From CAIKZZ01 sp035524495 (lineage in GTDB: Bacteria > Pseudomonadota > Gammaproteobacteria > Steroidobacterales > Steroidobacteraceae), in NCBI GenBank assembly GCA_035524495.1, contig DATKOR010000023.1, forward strand, positions 1-64,000: DNA of 64,000 bases, in the 5' to 3' direction. Shown here in pieces: positions 16,643 through 25,590 of the stretch; the first letter of the stretch is position 1; every line of letters begins with the position of its first letter. The translations under genes and the position numbers were made by a program. Under the pieces are notes generated by a model that worked only from the letters and a program-made list of their open reading frames with translations, was not told the origin of the DNA and made no database searches.

Positions 16643-18004
16643 ATGTTCGATCGTCTGACCGAGCGGCTGTCGGGGGCCGTCGCGGCGCTGACCGGCCGCG
16701 GGCGGCTGACCGAAGACAACATCGCCGACGCGCTGAGGCAGGTGCGGCTCGCGCTGATCGAGGCCGACGTCGCCGTACCGGTCGTCAAGAGCTTCATCGA
16801 CGCCGTCAAGGCGCGCGCGCTCGGCGCCGAGGTGCAGCAGAGCCTGACGCCGGGGCAGGTGTTCATCAAGATCCTGCACGACGAGCTCGTGCGCGTGATG
16901 GGCGAACCGGGCCAGGCGCTGAACCTGCGCGCCCAGCCGCCGGTCGTCGTGCTGCTCGCGGGCCTGCAGGGCGCGGGCAAGACGACCACCGCCGCCAAGC
17001 TCGCGCGCCTGCTCGAGACGCAGCAGAAGAAGCGCGTGCTGCTCGCGAGCGTCGACGTCTACCGGCCGGCGGCGATCACGCAGCTCGAGCGCCTCGCGGC
17101 GCAGGTCGGCGTCGCGTTCCACCCGGTCGCCGCCGGCGAGCAGCCGCTCGCGATCGCGGCGGCGGCGCTCGAGCAGGCGCGCCGCGGGCTCTACGACGTG
17201 CTGATCGTCGACACCGCCGGACGGCTGCACGTCGACGAAGAGATGATGCAGGAAGTGCGCGCGCTCGACGCGGAACTGAAGCCGCACCAGCGGCTGTTCA
17301 TCGTCGACAGCATGGCGGGCCAGGACGCGGTCAACCAGGCGCGCGCGTTCAACGCGGCGCTCGACCTCACGGGCGTCATCCTCACCAAGGCCGACGGCGA
17401 TGCGCGCGGCGGCGCGGCGCTCTCGGTGCGCCACGTGACCGGAAAGCCGATCCTCTACGTCGGCGTCGGCGAGAAGGTCGAGGCGCTCGAGCCGTTCCAT
17501 CCCGAGCGCGTCGCCTCGCGGATCCTCGGCATGGGCGACGTGCTCTCGCTCGTCGAGCAGGTGCAGCGCGACGTCGATCGCGCGCAGGCCGAGAAGCTCG
17601 CCAAGAAGCTCGCCAAGGGCAAGGGCTTTGACTTCGACGACCTGCGCGACCAGATGCAGCAGCTCGAGAAGATGGGTGGCATCGGCGCGCTGATGGAGAA
17701 GCTCCCCGGCAAGCTCTCGCAGGCCGCGGCCCAGGCGCCCGGCCAGTTCGAGGGCAAGCAGGTCAGGCGCCAGATCGCGATGATCAACTCGATGACGCCC
17801 GCCGAGCGGCGCCGGCCGGAGCTCATCGACGGCTCGCGCAAGCGCCGCATCGCCAACGGCGCCGGCGTTCAGGTTCAGGACGTCAACCGCCTCCTCAAGC
17901 AGTTCCTGCAGATGCAGAAGGTCATGAAGCAGTTCTCGAAGGGCGGCGTGCGCGGGCTGATGCGCTCGCTCGGCGGGCGGCTGCCGCCCGGTTTTGGCCC
18001 CTAG
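16643..18004 (+). CDS. ffh: Signal recognition particle protein Ffh
   Basis: The 453-residue GTPase binds 4.5S RNA and carries nascent membrane proteins to FtsY. N domain at 1-90, G domain with GLQGAGKTTTAAKLA, DVYRPAAITQL, DTAGRLHVD and TKADGDARGG, then a Met-rich M domain from about 325 (MEKLPGKL, MINSMTPAERRRPELIDGSRKRRIA) that binds RNA and signal sequence. Its RNA partner is the SRP RNA gene at 53307-53418 in this window. Upstream of rpsP-rimM-trmD-rplS, the usual order. Confidence 0.95.
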   Translation: MFDRLTERLSGAVAALTGRGRLTEDNIADALRQVRLALIEADVAVPVVKSFIDAVKARALGAEVQQSLTPGQVFIKILHDELVRVMGEPGQALNLRAQPPVVVLLAGLQGAGKTTTAAKLARLLETQQKKRVLLASVDVYRPAAITQLERLAAQVGVAFHPVAAGEQPLAIAAAALEQARRGLYDVLIVDTAGRLHVDEEMMQEVRALDAELKPHQRLFIVDSMAGQDAVNQARAFNAALDLTGVILTKADGDARGGAALSVRHVTGKPILYVGVGEKVEALEPFHPERVASRILGMGDVLSLVEQVQRDVDRAQAEKLAKKLAKGKGFDFDDLRDQMQQLEKMGGIGALMEKLPGKLSQAAAQAPGQFEGKQVRRQIAMINSMTPAERRRPELIDGSRKRRIANGAGVQVQDVNRLLKQFLQMQKVMKQFSKGGVRGLMRSLGGRLPPGFGP

Positions 18005-18024
18005 CGGCGGCGGGGCTCTTTCAG

Positions 18025-18067
18025 TAGAATGCGCGGCTCTTTCACGGTGGGCCTCCGGGCCCGCCGT
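18025..18067 (+). promoter_or_regulatory. Possible promoter and leader hairpin of the rpsP operon
   Basis: TAGAAT (18025-18030) is a -10-like hexamer; 13 bases later ACGGTGGGC (18044-18052) pairs with GCCCGCCGT (18059-18067) around a 6-base loop (one G-T pair). No T-run follows directly, so this looks more like a leader structure than a terminator. Confidence 0.35.
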
Positions 18068-18103
18068 CGTCAACCACAGGTTTTTCTTAGGAATTCTCAG
18101 CTC

Positions 18104-18370
18104 ATGGTCACGATTCGCCTGACGCGGCGCGGCGGAAAGAAGGAACCCTTCTATCACGTCGTCGTCACCGACAGTCGCAAGCGCCAGGGCGGCACGACCC
18201 TGGAGCTCGTCGGGTTCTACAACCCGGTCGCGCGCGGCAAGGAGACCAAGCTGCGGCTCGAGGTCGCCAAGATCGACGCGTGGCTCAAGAAGGGGGCGCT
18301 GGCCTCCGCGCGCGTCGCCGCCCTGCTCAAGGACTACCGCAAGCAGGCCGGGACCGCCGCCGCGGCCTGA
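18104..18370 (+). CDS. rpsP: 30S ribosomal protein S16
   Basis: The 88-residue protein begins MVTIRLTRRGGKKEPFYHVV and contains DSRKRQGGTTLELVGFYNP, both typical of S16, which helps assemble the 30S body. AGGA at 18089-18092 precedes the ATG at 18104. First gene of rpsP-rimM-trmD-rplS, 16 bases before rimM. Confidence 0.95.
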   Translation: MVTIRLTRRGGKKEPFYHVVVTDSRKRQGGTTLELVGFYNPVARGKETKLRLEVAKIDAWLKKGALASARVAALLKDYRKQAGTAAAA

Positions 18371-18386
18371 ACGGAGCCCGCGGCGC

Positions 18387-18908
18387 GTGCCGGCGACCGC
18401 GGAACGGATGGTGGTGCTCGGGCGCCTGCGCGCGCCCTGGGGCGTCAAGGGCTGGATCAAGGTCGAGTCGTACACCGATCCGCCGGAAGGCATCCTCGGC
18501 TACCGCGAGTGGTCGGTGGCGACGCCGGGCGGGGGCTGGGAGACGGTCAAGGTCGTCAACGGCCGGGCGCACGGCGCCGGGCGGCTCGTGGTGGCCGAAC
18601 TCGAGGGGATCGCGGCGCCTGAGGCCGCGCGTCGCTACGCCGAGCGCGACGTCGCCGTGCCGCGCTCGACGCTGCCGGCGCCGGAGGCGGGCGAGTACTA
18701 CTGGGAGGACCTGGTCGGCTGTCGCGTCGTGACGCTCGAGGGTACCGGGCTCGGAGTCCTGAGCCACTTCCTCGAGTACCCGGCAGGGCCGTTGATGGTC
18801 ATCCGGGACGGCGCGCGCGAGCGGTGGGTGCCGCTCGGGGCCCCGCACCTGAAGGCGGTGGATCTCGGCGCACGGTGCGTCACCGTGGACTGGGATCCGG
18901 AGACTTGA
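18387..18908 (+). CDS. rimM: 16S rRNA processing protein RimM
   Basis: The 173-residue protein has an N-terminal RimM domain (VVLGRLRAPWGVKGWIKVESYTD split across residues 8-30) and a C-terminal PRC-barrel (YYWEDLVGCRVVT). It helps mature the 30S head and binds S19. GTG start at 18387 has GGAG 12 bases upstream; an ATG at 18408 would trim seven residues. Between rpsP and trmD as usual. Confidence 0.93.
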   Translation: MPATAERMVVLGRLRAPWGVKGWIKVESYTDPPEGILGYREWSVATPGGGWETVKVVNGRAHGAGRLVVAELEGIAAPEAARRYAERDVAVPRSTLPAPEAGEYYWEDLVGCRVVTLEGTGLGVLSHFLEYPAGPLMVIRDGARERWVPLGAPHLKAVDLGARCVTVDWDPET

Positions 18909-18912
18909 GGCG

Positions 18913-19698
18913 ATGAACGCGGCGGGTCCGCGGCTCGCGGTCGAGGTCGTGACGCTGTTTCCGGACGCGGTCCGGGCGCAGCTCGCCGTCGGCGTCGTCG
19001 GGCGTGCGATCGAGCGCGGCATCGCGCGGGTCGGGGTCGAGGACCCGCGCGCGTACGCCAAGGACGTGCACCGCACGGTCGACGACCGGCCGTACGGCGG
19101 CGGGCCGGGCATGGTGCTGAAGGTCGAGCCGCTCGCGACGGCGATCGCGAGCGCCAGCGCGCGACTGCCGGCCGGGAGCCCGAGGATCTACCTCTCGGCG
19201 CAGGGCCGGCGCTTCGACCAGGCCGCCGCGCGGCGGCTCGCGGGGCTCGGGGGTTTCGTGCTGGTCGCCGGGCGCTACGAGGGCGTCGACGAGCGGCTGG
19301 TCGAGGAGGCGATCGACGAGGAACTGTCGATCGGCGACTACGTGCTGTCGGGCGGCGAGCTCGCGGCGCTCGTGGTCGTCGACGCGACGCTGCGGCTGCT
19401 GCCGGGCGTGCTCGGCGACGCCGACTCCGCCGAGCAGGAGTCCTTCGCCGCGGGGCTGCTCGACTGGCCGCACTACACGCGGCCGGACGAGTGGCGCGGG
19501 CGCGAGGTGCCGGCGGTGCTGAAGGGCGGCGACCACGCGGCGATCCGTCGCTGGCGCCTGAAGGAGGCCCTCGGGCGGACGGCCGCCAGGCGCCCGGACC
19601 TGTTGGCGGGGCGGGAATTGACGAGCGAGGAGCAGCGGCTGCTCGCCGAGTATCGAGAGGAACACGAGCCATGCAGAACAAAATCATCCAGGAAATAG
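18913..19698 (+). CDS. trmD: tRNA (guanine-N1)-methyltransferase TrmD
   Basis: The 261-residue SPOUT (knotted) enzyme makes m1G37 in tRNA, preventing frameshifting. Seen are EVVTLFPDAV near the N-terminus, YGGGPGMV, GRYEGVDERL, and SIGDYVLSGGE in the knot that binds S-adenosylmethionine. It starts 4 bases after rimM, and its last 28 bases are also the first 28 bases of rplS in another frame, so its C-terminal tail (about nine residues) is read through the L19 start. Confidence 0.94.
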   Translation: MNAAGPRLAVEVVTLFPDAVRAQLAVGVVGRAIERGIARVGVEDPRAYAKDVHRTVDDRPYGGGPGMVLKVEPLATAIASASARLPAGSPRIYLSAQGRRFDQAAARRLAGLGGFVLVAGRYEGVDERLVEEAIDEELSIGDYVLSGGELAALVVVDATLRLLPGVLGDADSAEQESFAAGLLDWPHYTRPDEWRGREVPAVLKGGDHAAIRRWRLKEALGRTAARRPDLLAGRELTSEEQRLLAEYREEHEPCRTKSSRK

Positions 19699-20018
19699 AG
19701 AAGCGCCAGACGGCGCGCAAGATCCCCGACTTCGCGCCGGGCGACACGGTCGTCGTCGAGGTCAAGGTCAAGGAAGGCGACCGCGAGCGCGTCCAGGCCT
19801 ACGAGGGCGTCGTGATCGCGCGCAGCAACCGCGGCGTGAACTCCTCGTTCACCGTGCGCAAGATCTCGCACGGCGAGGGCGTCGAGCGCGTGTTCCAGAC
19901 CTACAGCAAGGCGCTCGGCGGCATCACCGTCAAGCGCCGCGGCAACGTGCGCCGCGCCAAGCTCTACTTCCTGCGCGATCGCTCCGGCAAGTCGGCGCGC
20001 ATCGAAGAGAAGGTCTGA
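19671..20018 (+). CDS. rplS: 50S ribosomal protein L19
   Basis: The 115-residue protein sits at the 30S-50S interface. It shows the standard L19 segments DFAPGDTVVVEVKVKEG, QAYEGVVIARSNRG, SFTVRKIS and VKRRGNVRRAKLYFLR. ATG at 19671 has GAGAGG (19655-19660) upstream and lies inside the end of trmD. Last gene of the operon; a strong terminator follows. Confidence 0.95.
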   Translation: MQNKIIQEIEKRQTARKIPDFAPGDTVVVEVKVKEGDRERVQAYEGVVIARSNRGVNSSFTVRKISHGEGVERVFQTYSKALGGITVKRRGNVRRAKLYFLRDRSGKSARIEEKV

Positions 20019-20045
20019 GCCGCCGCGCGCCATCCGGCGCGCAGT

Positions 20046-20091
20046 CCCGGGGCCAGCGCGGACGCCCGTCCGGCTGGCCCCGGGTCGTTTT
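20046..20091 (+). terminator. Intrinsic terminator of the rpsP-rimM-trmD-rplS operon
   Basis: Perfect 12-bp stem: CCCGGGGCCAGC (20046-20057) with GCTGGCCCCGGG (20073-20084); the 15-base loop can itself pair (CGGAC/GTCCG). TCG and four T follow (20088-20091). Confidence 0.8.
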
Positions 20092-20129
20092 GGGCCCGAT
20101 CGCGCTGAGCGCTCGCGCGGGCGCCCCGA

Positions 20130-20168
20130 TACACTGAGCGCCGGCGCCGCGGGGCGCCGCGCCGGGAG
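20130..20168 (+). promoter_or_regulatory. Possible -10 and GC hairpin leader of sppA
   Basis: TACACT at 20130-20135 could be a -10 box. CGGCGCC (20142-20148) pairs perfectly with GGCGCCG (20153-20159) around a 4-base loop, followed by GGAGAG (20164-20169), the ribosome-binding site of sppA. The layout repeats that before the helicase at 6562-6606. Confidence 0.35.
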
Positions 20169-20173
20169 AGATC

Positions 20174-22027
20174 ATGGGCGTCGTCGGTCGTCTGTTGCAC
20201 GGAGTGTGGCGCTTCCTCGACGGGTTGCGCCGGGTGCTGCACCTCGTGCTGCTGCTGTTCCTGCTGGCCATCGTCTGGGCCGCCGCGCGCCATCCGCTGC
20301 CGCTCGTGCCGGCGAAGGCCGCGCTCGTCGTCAGGCCGGAGGGACGACTCGTCGAGCAGCTGACGGGCAGTCCCTTCGACCGCTCGATCGGGCTCTTGAG
20401 CGGCGACCACGAGCCCGAGACGCTGGTGCGCGACCTCGTCGAGGCGATCCGCGCGGCCGGCAAGGACGAGCGCATCCAGGTGCTGGTGCTCGACCCCGCG
20501 CAGCTCGGCGGCGGCGGCCTCACCAAGCTGCGGGCGATCGCCGATGCGGTGCAGGACTTCAGGCGCACCGGCAAGCGCGTCCTGTCCTACGCCCGCTACG
20601 CGAGCCAGGAGCAGTACTACCTGATGGCGCAGGCGGACGAGGCCTACCTCGAGCCGACCGGCGCCATCGGCGTGATCGGCTATGCCGCCTACGGGCTCTA
20701 CTTCCACGACGCGCTCGAGCGCCTCGGCGTCGAGGTCAACGTGTTCCGGGTCGGCACGCACAAGTCCTTCACCGAGCCCTTCACGCGCCAGGACATGTCG
20801 CCGGAGGACCGGGAGCAGACGCGCGAGTGGCTGATGCCGCTGTGGCAGGCGTACGCGAACGGCGTCGAGACGGCGCGCAAGCTGCCCGCCGGCACGCTCG
20901 ATGCGTTCATCGCCGAGGCGGTGCCGTCCTTGAAGGCCGCCGACGGCGACGAGGCGCGCCTCGCCGAGGAGCGCCACCTGATCACCGGCCGCAAGACGGC
21001 GCTCGAGTTCGAGCGCCTGCTGGTCGCGCTGGTCGGCGAGGACCACACGAGCCACTCGTTCAACGCGATCGAGGCGTCCGACTACCTGACCGCGATCCGG
21101 CCCGAGGCAGCGCTCAAGCGCCACCCGGCCGGCGAGGTGGCGGTGCTGGTCGCGGCCGGCAACATCGTCGATGGCGAGCGGCCGGCCGGCGAGATCGGCG
21201 GCGACAGCTTCGCCGAGATCGTGCGCGGCGCGCGCTACGACGAGGACGTCAAGGCCGTGGTGCTGCGTATCGACAGCGGCGGCGGCAGCATGATGGCCTC
21301 CGAGGTCATCCGCCAGGAAGTCGCGGCGCTGAAGGCCGCCGGCAAGCCCGTCGTCGCCTCGTTCTCAAGCGTCGCGGCCTCCGGCGGCTACTACATCGCG
21401 ATGGACGCCGACCGCATCGTCGCGACGCCGACGACGATCACGGGCTCGATCGGCGTCTTCGGGCTCGTGCCGACCTTCGAGAAGACGATCGGCAAGCTCG
21501 GCGTCGCGAGCGATGGCGTCGCGACCTCGAAGCTCGCGGGCTCGATGCACCTTGAGCGCGCGCTCGCGCCGGAGGCCAAGGACGTGCTGCAGCTCGGCGT
21601 CGAGCACGCCTACCGCGACTTCGTCGCGCGCGTCGCGGCGGCGCGCCACAAGACGCCGGCGCAGATCGAGGCCGTCGCCGAGGGCCGCGTGTACATCGCG
21701 CCGCGCGCGACCGAGCTCGGCCTCGTCGACGAGCTCGGCGACCTCGACAGCGCCGTCAAGGCGGCCGCCGAGCTCGCCAAGCTCGCGCCCGGCAAGTACG
21801 AGGTGACGTTCCGCGAGAAGGAGCTGAGCTGGAGGGAGCGGCTGCTGCGCGAGCTGCGCGCCGAGGGCCAGTCGGCGCTCGCGCGGCTCGGCCTTGCGCC
21901 GCAGGCGCCGCAGGCGCCGCGGGCGCTGCGTCCCGTGCTCGGCACGTTCGAGCGCCAGCTGCAGGCGCTCGGCGCGCTCAACGACCCGCGCCAGCTCTAC
22001 AGCTACTGCGGCTGCGTCGCCGACTGA
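20174..22027 (+). CDS. sppA: Signal peptide peptidase SppA, long (67K) form
   Basis: The 617-residue inner-membrane serine protease digests signal peptides after cleavage. One N-terminal membrane segment (about 20-38) is followed by two tandem S49 domains. The catalytic dyad is split across them: Lys197 in RVGTHKSFTEPF and Ser403 in VAASGGYYIAM. Length equals E. coli SppA (618). Monocistronic: a terminator lies upstream and tdh converges 6 bases downstream. Confidence 0.92.
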   Translation: MGVVGRLLHGVWRFLDGLRRVLHLVLLLFLLAIVWAAARHPLPLVPAKAALVVRPEGRLVEQLTGSPFDRSIGLLSGDHEPETLVRDLVEAIRAAGKDERIQVLVLDPAQLGGGGLTKLRAIADAVQDFRRTGKRVLSYARYASQEQYYLMAQADEAYLEPTGAIGVIGYAAYGLYFHDALERLGVEVNVFRVGTHKSFTEPFTRQDMSPEDREQTREWLMPLWQAYANGVETARKLPAGTLDAFIAEAVPSLKAADGDEARLAEERHLITGRKTALEFERLLVALVGEDHTSHSFNAIEASDYLTAIRPEAALKRHPAGEVAVLVAAGNIVDGERPAGEIGGDSFAEIVRGARYDEDVKAVVLRIDSGGGSMMASEVIRQEVAALKAAGKPVVASFSSVAASGGYYIAMDADRIVATPTTITGSIGVFGLVPTFEKTIGKLGVASDGVATSKLAGSMHLERALAPEAKDVLQLGVEHAYRDFVARVAAARHKTPAQIEAVAEGRVYIAPRATELGLVDELGDLDSAVKAAAELAKLAPGKYEVTFREKELSWRERLLRELRAEGQSALARLGLAPQAPQAPRALRPVLGTFERQLQALGALNDPRQLYSYCGCVAD

Positions 22028-22033
22028 GCGGCC

Positions 22034-23062
22034 TCAGCGGTTCCAGTCGAGGATCACCTTGCCGCTGTGTCCCGAGGCCATCGTCTCGAAGCCCTCGCGG
22101 TAGTCATCGACGGCGAGGCGGTGGGTGATGACCGGCGAGATGTCGAGCCCGCTCTGCAGCATGCTCGCCATCTTGTACCAGGTCTCGAACATCTCCCGGC
22201 CGTAAACGCCCTTCAGCACCAGGCCCTTGAAGATCACCTCGTCCCAGTGGATGCCGGTGTCCTGCGGCATGATGCCGAGCAGCGCCACGCTGCCGCCGTG
22301 GTGCATCGTGCGCAACAGCTCGCGAAACGCCGACGGCACGCCCGACATCTCCATGCCGACGTCGAAGCCTTCCTCCATGCCAAGCTCGCGCATCGCGCCG
22401 TCGATCGGTTCGCTGCGCACGTCGAGCGCGCGCGAGGCGCCCATCCGGCGGGCGAGCCCCAGCCGGTAGGGATTGACGTCGGTGATCACGATGTGGCGCG
22501 CGCCGACGTGGCGCGCGATCGCGACCGCCATGATGCCGATCGGCCCCGCGCCCGTGATCAGCACGTCCTCGCCGACCAGGCTGAACGAGAGCGCGGTGTG
22601 CGTGGCGTTGCCGAAGGGGTCGAGGATCGAGGCGATCTCGTCGCTGATCGCCGCCGGCAGCTTGAAGACGTTCGCGGCCGGCAGCGACATGTACTCGGCG
22701 AAGCAGCCCGGGCGGTTGACGCCGACCCCGACGGTGTTGCGGCACAGGTGGCGCCGCCCGGCGCGGCAGTTGCGGCAGTAGCCGCAGGTGATGTGGCCCT
22801 CGCCCGAGACCCGGTCGCCGACGCTCAGGCCGCGCACCTCGCTGCCGAGCTCGATGATCTCGCCGCAGTACTCGTGGCCGACGGCCATGGGCACCTTGAT
22901 GGTGCGCTGCGCCCAGTCGTCCCAGTGCCAGATGTGCATGTCGGTGCCGCAGATCGCGGTCTTGCGCATCTTGATCAGCACGTCGTTGGGGCCGATCGTC
23001 GGCTCCGGCACGTCCTGCATCCAGATGCCGGGTTCGGCGCGGGCCTTGACCAGAGCTTTCAT
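22034..23062 (-). CDS. tdh: L-threonine 3-dehydrogenase
   Basis: The 342-residue zinc alcohol dehydrogenase family enzyme oxidises threonine to 2-amino-3-ketobutyrate with NAD+. Catalytic zinc ligands are in KTAICGTDMHIW and GHEYCGEI; the structural zinc site is CGYCRNCRAGRRHLC; the NAD fold is GAGPIGIMAVAIA. Length matches E. coli Tdh (341). It starts 8 bases after kbl, forming the kbl-tdh operon that converts threonine to glycine and acetyl-CoA. Confidence 0.95.
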   Translation of the reverse strand: MKALVKARAEPGIWMQDVPEPTIGPNDVLIKMRKTAICGTDMHIWHWDDWAQRTIKVPMAVGHEYCGEIIELGSEVRGLSVGDRVSGEGHITCGYCRNCRAGRRHLCRNTVGVGVNRPGCFAEYMSLPAANVFKLPAAISDEIASILDPFGNATHTALSFSLVGEDVLITGAGPIGIMAVAIARHVGARHIVITDVNPYRLGLARRMGASRALDVRSEPIDGAMRELGMEEGFDVGMEMSGVPSAFRELLRTMHHGGSVALLGIMPQDTGIHWDEVIFKGLVLKGVYGREMFETWYKMASMLQSGLDISPVITHRLAVDDYREGFETMASGHSGKVILDWNR

Positions 23063-23070
23063 GGGGTGGT

Positions 23071-24264
23071 TTACCTCGCGATGACGCCGAGCTCGCGGCC
23101 GGCGGTCGCAAACGCATCGATCGCGCGCTCGAGGTCCGCGCGGCTGTGCGCGGCGTTCATCTGCGTGCGGATCCGGGCCTGGCCCTTCGGCACGACCGGG
23201 AACGAGAAGCCGATCACGTAGACGCCGAGCTCGAGCAGCCGCTCGGCCATGCGCACCGCGAGCGCCGCGTCGCCGAGCATCACCGGGATGATCGGATGCT
23301 CGCCCGGCACCAGCGTGAAGCCGAGCGCGCCGAGCCCGGCGCGAAACAGCCGCGCATTGTCCGCGAGCTGGCGGCGCAGCGCATCGCCCTCGGCGACGAG
23401 GTCGAGGACGCGCAGCGTCGTCGCCACGATCACCGGCGGCACCGAGTTTGAGAAGAGGTACGGGCGCGAGCGCTGCCTCAGCCACTCGATCGCGCGCGCC
23501 CGCCCGGCGACGTAGCCGCCGGCGGCGCCGCCGAGCGCCTTGCCGAGCGTGCCGGTCAGGAGGTCGACCTTGCCCATGACGCCGGCGCGCTCATGCGAGC
23601 CGCGGCCGCCGGCGCCGACGAATCCGGTGGCATGCGAGTCGTCGACCGCGACCAGCGCGCCGTGGCGCGCGGCGAGCGCGCAGATCTGATCGAGCGGGGC
23701 GAACGTCCCGTCCATCGAGAACACGCCGTCGGTGACGATCAGCCGCGTGCGCGCGCCCTTGGCCTCGCCGAGCCGCGCTTCGAGCTCGCTCATGTCGCGG
23801 TTGGCGTAGCGGAACTTCTGCGCCTTGCAGAGCCGGATGCCGTCGATGATCGAGGCGTGGTTGAGCGCGTCGGAGATCACGGCGTCCTGCTCGCCGAGCA
23901 GCGTCTCGAAGAGCCCGCCGTTCGCGTCGAAGCACGAGGAGTAGAGGATCGCATCCTCGGTGCCGAGGAAGGCGGCGAGGCGCCGCTCGAGCTCCTTGTG
24001 CACCGCGTGGGTGCCGCAGATGAAGCGCACCGAGGCCATGCCGTAGCCATAACGGTCGAGCGCGCGGTGCGCGGCCTCGCGCACCGCCGGGTGCGAGGCG
24101 AGCCCGAGGTAGTTGTTGGCGCAGAGGTTGACGACCTCGCGGCCGTCGGCGCCGCGGATCACCGCGGCCTGCGGCGAGCCGAGCTCGCGCTCCACCTTGT
24201 ACAGGCCCTGCTCGCGCAGCGCCGCGAGCTCCGTCGTCAGACGCTCGTAGAAGGCCGGATCCAT
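23071..24264 (-). CDS. kbl: Glycine C-acetyltransferase (2-amino-3-ketobutyrate CoA ligase)
   Basis: The 397-residue PLP enzyme of the alpha-oxoamine synthase family cleaves the Tdh product with CoA. It shows VNLCANNYLGLASHP, GMASVRFICGTHAVHKELE, DDSHATGFVGAGGRG and, with the PLP Lys, DLLTGTLGKALGG. Length matches E. coli Kbl (398). First gene of kbl-tdh. Confidence 0.95.
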   Translation of the reverse strand: MDPAFYERLTTELAALREQGLYKVERELGSPQAAVIRGADGREVVNLCANNYLGLASHPAVREAAHRALDRYGYGMASVRFICGTHAVHKELERRLAAFLGTEDAILYSSCFDANGGLFETLLGEQDAVISDALNHASIIDGIRLCKAQKFRYANRDMSELEARLGEAKGARTRLIVTDGVFSMDGTFAPLDQICALAARHGALVAVDDSHATGFVGAGGRGSHERAGVMGKVDLLTGTLGKALGGAAGGYVAGRARAIEWLRQRSRPYLFSNSVPPVIVATTLRVLDLVAEGDALRRQLADNARLFRAGLGALGFTLVPGEHPIIPVMLGDAALAVRMAERLLELGVYVIGFSFPVVPKGQARIRTQMNAAHSRADLERAIDAFATAGRELGVIAR

Positions 24265-24307
24265 CCGTCTTGCCTGTTGCCCGAAGGGGCCGCAAGTATA
24301 GGCAATA

Positions 24308-24766
24308 ATGGCGTCGGCGAGGGCCGGCGGAATGGCAGACAGGGACGCACCGGACGAGGACGAGGGGGCGGGCGCTGAGCAGCGCCTGCGCCTCGACCGC
24401 TGGCTGTGGTGCGCGCGATTTTACAAAAGCCGCTCGCTGGCGGCCGCCGCGGTCGCGGGCGGCCACGTCCACCTGAACGGCGCGCGCGTCAAGCCCGCGC
24501 ATGTGGTCCGGGTCGGCGATGCGCTCACGCTGACGCTCGGCGGCCGCGACCGCGATCTCGAGGTCAGCGCGATCCCCGAGCGCCGCGGGCCCGCGACCGA
24601 GGCGCGCCGCTGCTACCGCGAGAGCGAGGCGAGCCTCGCGCGCGGCGCGCGCCAGGCCGAGGCGCAGCGCCTCGCCGCGCTCACGACGCCGCGTCCCGAC
24701 GGACGCCCCGACAAGAAGGAGCGCCGCGCGCTCTACGAGCTCGCGCGCCGCCACGGGCGGCGCTAG
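24308..24766 (+). CDS. hslR: S4-domain RNA-binding heat shock protein Hsp15
   Basis: The 152-residue (or 144 from the ATG at 24332) protein has an S4 RNA-binding domain (RLDRWLWCARFYKSRSLA, then GGHVHLNGARVKPAH) and a basic C-terminal helix, as in Hsp15, which rescues 50S subunits carrying stalled tRNA-peptide. TATAGG (24297-24302) lies 5 bases before the ATG at 24308, so if that is a -10 the transcript would be leaderless from 24308; the later ATG is the alternative. Its stop shares CTAG with convergent ybbN. Confidence 0.82.
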   Translation: MASARAGGMADRDAPDEDEGAGAEQRLRLDRWLWCARFYKSRSLAAAAVAGGHVHLNGARVKPAHVVRVGDALTLTLGGRDRDLEVSAIPERRGPATEARRCYRESEASLARGARQAEAQRLAALTTPRPDGRPDKKERRALYELARRHGRR

Positions 24767-25590
24767 TGCATCAGCGAGGCCATGCGCCGGCGGCTGCGCG
24801 CGACGAGCTCGTGCTCGTCGCCGAGCAGCGTGAACGCGGCCTTCAGCGTGCGCGGCAGCGTCCGGTCGCGCGGCGCGGCACTTAAGAGCCCGAGCCACGC
24901 GTCGAGCGCCTCGGCGTGACGCCCGGCGAGGAACTCGCGGGCCGCCGCCGCCTCGCGTGCCGCGCTCGTTCCCGCCTCGGCGACCACCCCGGCGCTCTGC
25001 GCGAGCTCGAGGCGCGCGCGCCGCGCCGCGAGCGCGCCATCCGCGGCGAGCGTCACCGGTGCCGCGTCGAGCCGCGCCGCGGCGGACTCGAGCCGGCCGG
25101 CGTCGATCTCGACGTCGATGAGCGCGAGCAGGTGCTCGGCGCGCCCGGGCTCGGCGGCGACGAGCCGCGCCAGCGCCGCGACCGCGCCGTCGACGTCGCC
25201 GGCGCGCGCGGCGGCGAGCGCCGCGGCGCGCTCGCGATCCGACGGCTGCTCGAGGTGGCGCTCGATCAGCACGCGGATCACGGCCTCGGGCTGCGCGCCG
25301 ACGAGCGCGTCGGCGAGCGCGCCGCCCTTGAACAGCGCGAGCGTCGGCAGACTGCGCACGCCGTAGCGCGCGGCGACCTCGGGCTCGGCGTCGGTATCGA
25401 GCTTGACGACCTCGGCGCGCCCGGCGTACTCGGCGGCGAGGCGCTCGAGCACCGGCGCGACCATGCGGCACGGGCCGCACCAGGCGGCCCAGAAGTCGAC
25501 GACGACCGGCCGCGTGCCCGAGCGCTCGAGCACCTCGGTCGCGAAGCTCGCGCCGCTCACCGCACGCACGACCGGTTCGGGCTCGTTCAT
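24763..25590 (-). CDS. ybbN: Thioredoxin-TPR co-chaperone (YbbN/CnoX-like)
   Basis: The 275-residue protein has an N-terminal thioredoxin domain with WAAWCGPCRM and SLPTLALFKGG, and a C-terminal TPR-like helical region from about residue 125 (repeated Ala-rich helices). It keeps both active-site cysteines (CGPC), whereas E. coli CnoX has SXXC, so it may be redox active. GGGGAG precedes the ATG at 25590; the frame upstream is not conserved. Confidence 0.87.
   Translation of the reverse strand: MNEPEPVVRAVSGASFATEVLERSGTRPVVVDFWAAWCGPCRMVAPVLERLAAEYAGRAEVVKLDTDAEPEVAARYGVRSLPTLALFKGGALADALVGAQPEAVIRVLIERHLEQPSDRERAAALAAARAGDVDGAVAALARLVAAEPGRAEHLLALIDVEIDAGRLESAAARLDAAPVTLAADGALAARRARLELAQSAGVVAEAGTSAAREAAAAREFLAGRHAEALDAWLGLLSAAPRDRTLPRTLKAAFTLLGDEHELVARSRRRMASLMH

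Noticed and set aside
18044..18090. Hairpin plus later T-run before rpsP as an ffh terminator
   Set aside because: The five T lie about 14 bases after the stem, too far for an intrinsic terminator; kept only as a leader hairpin.
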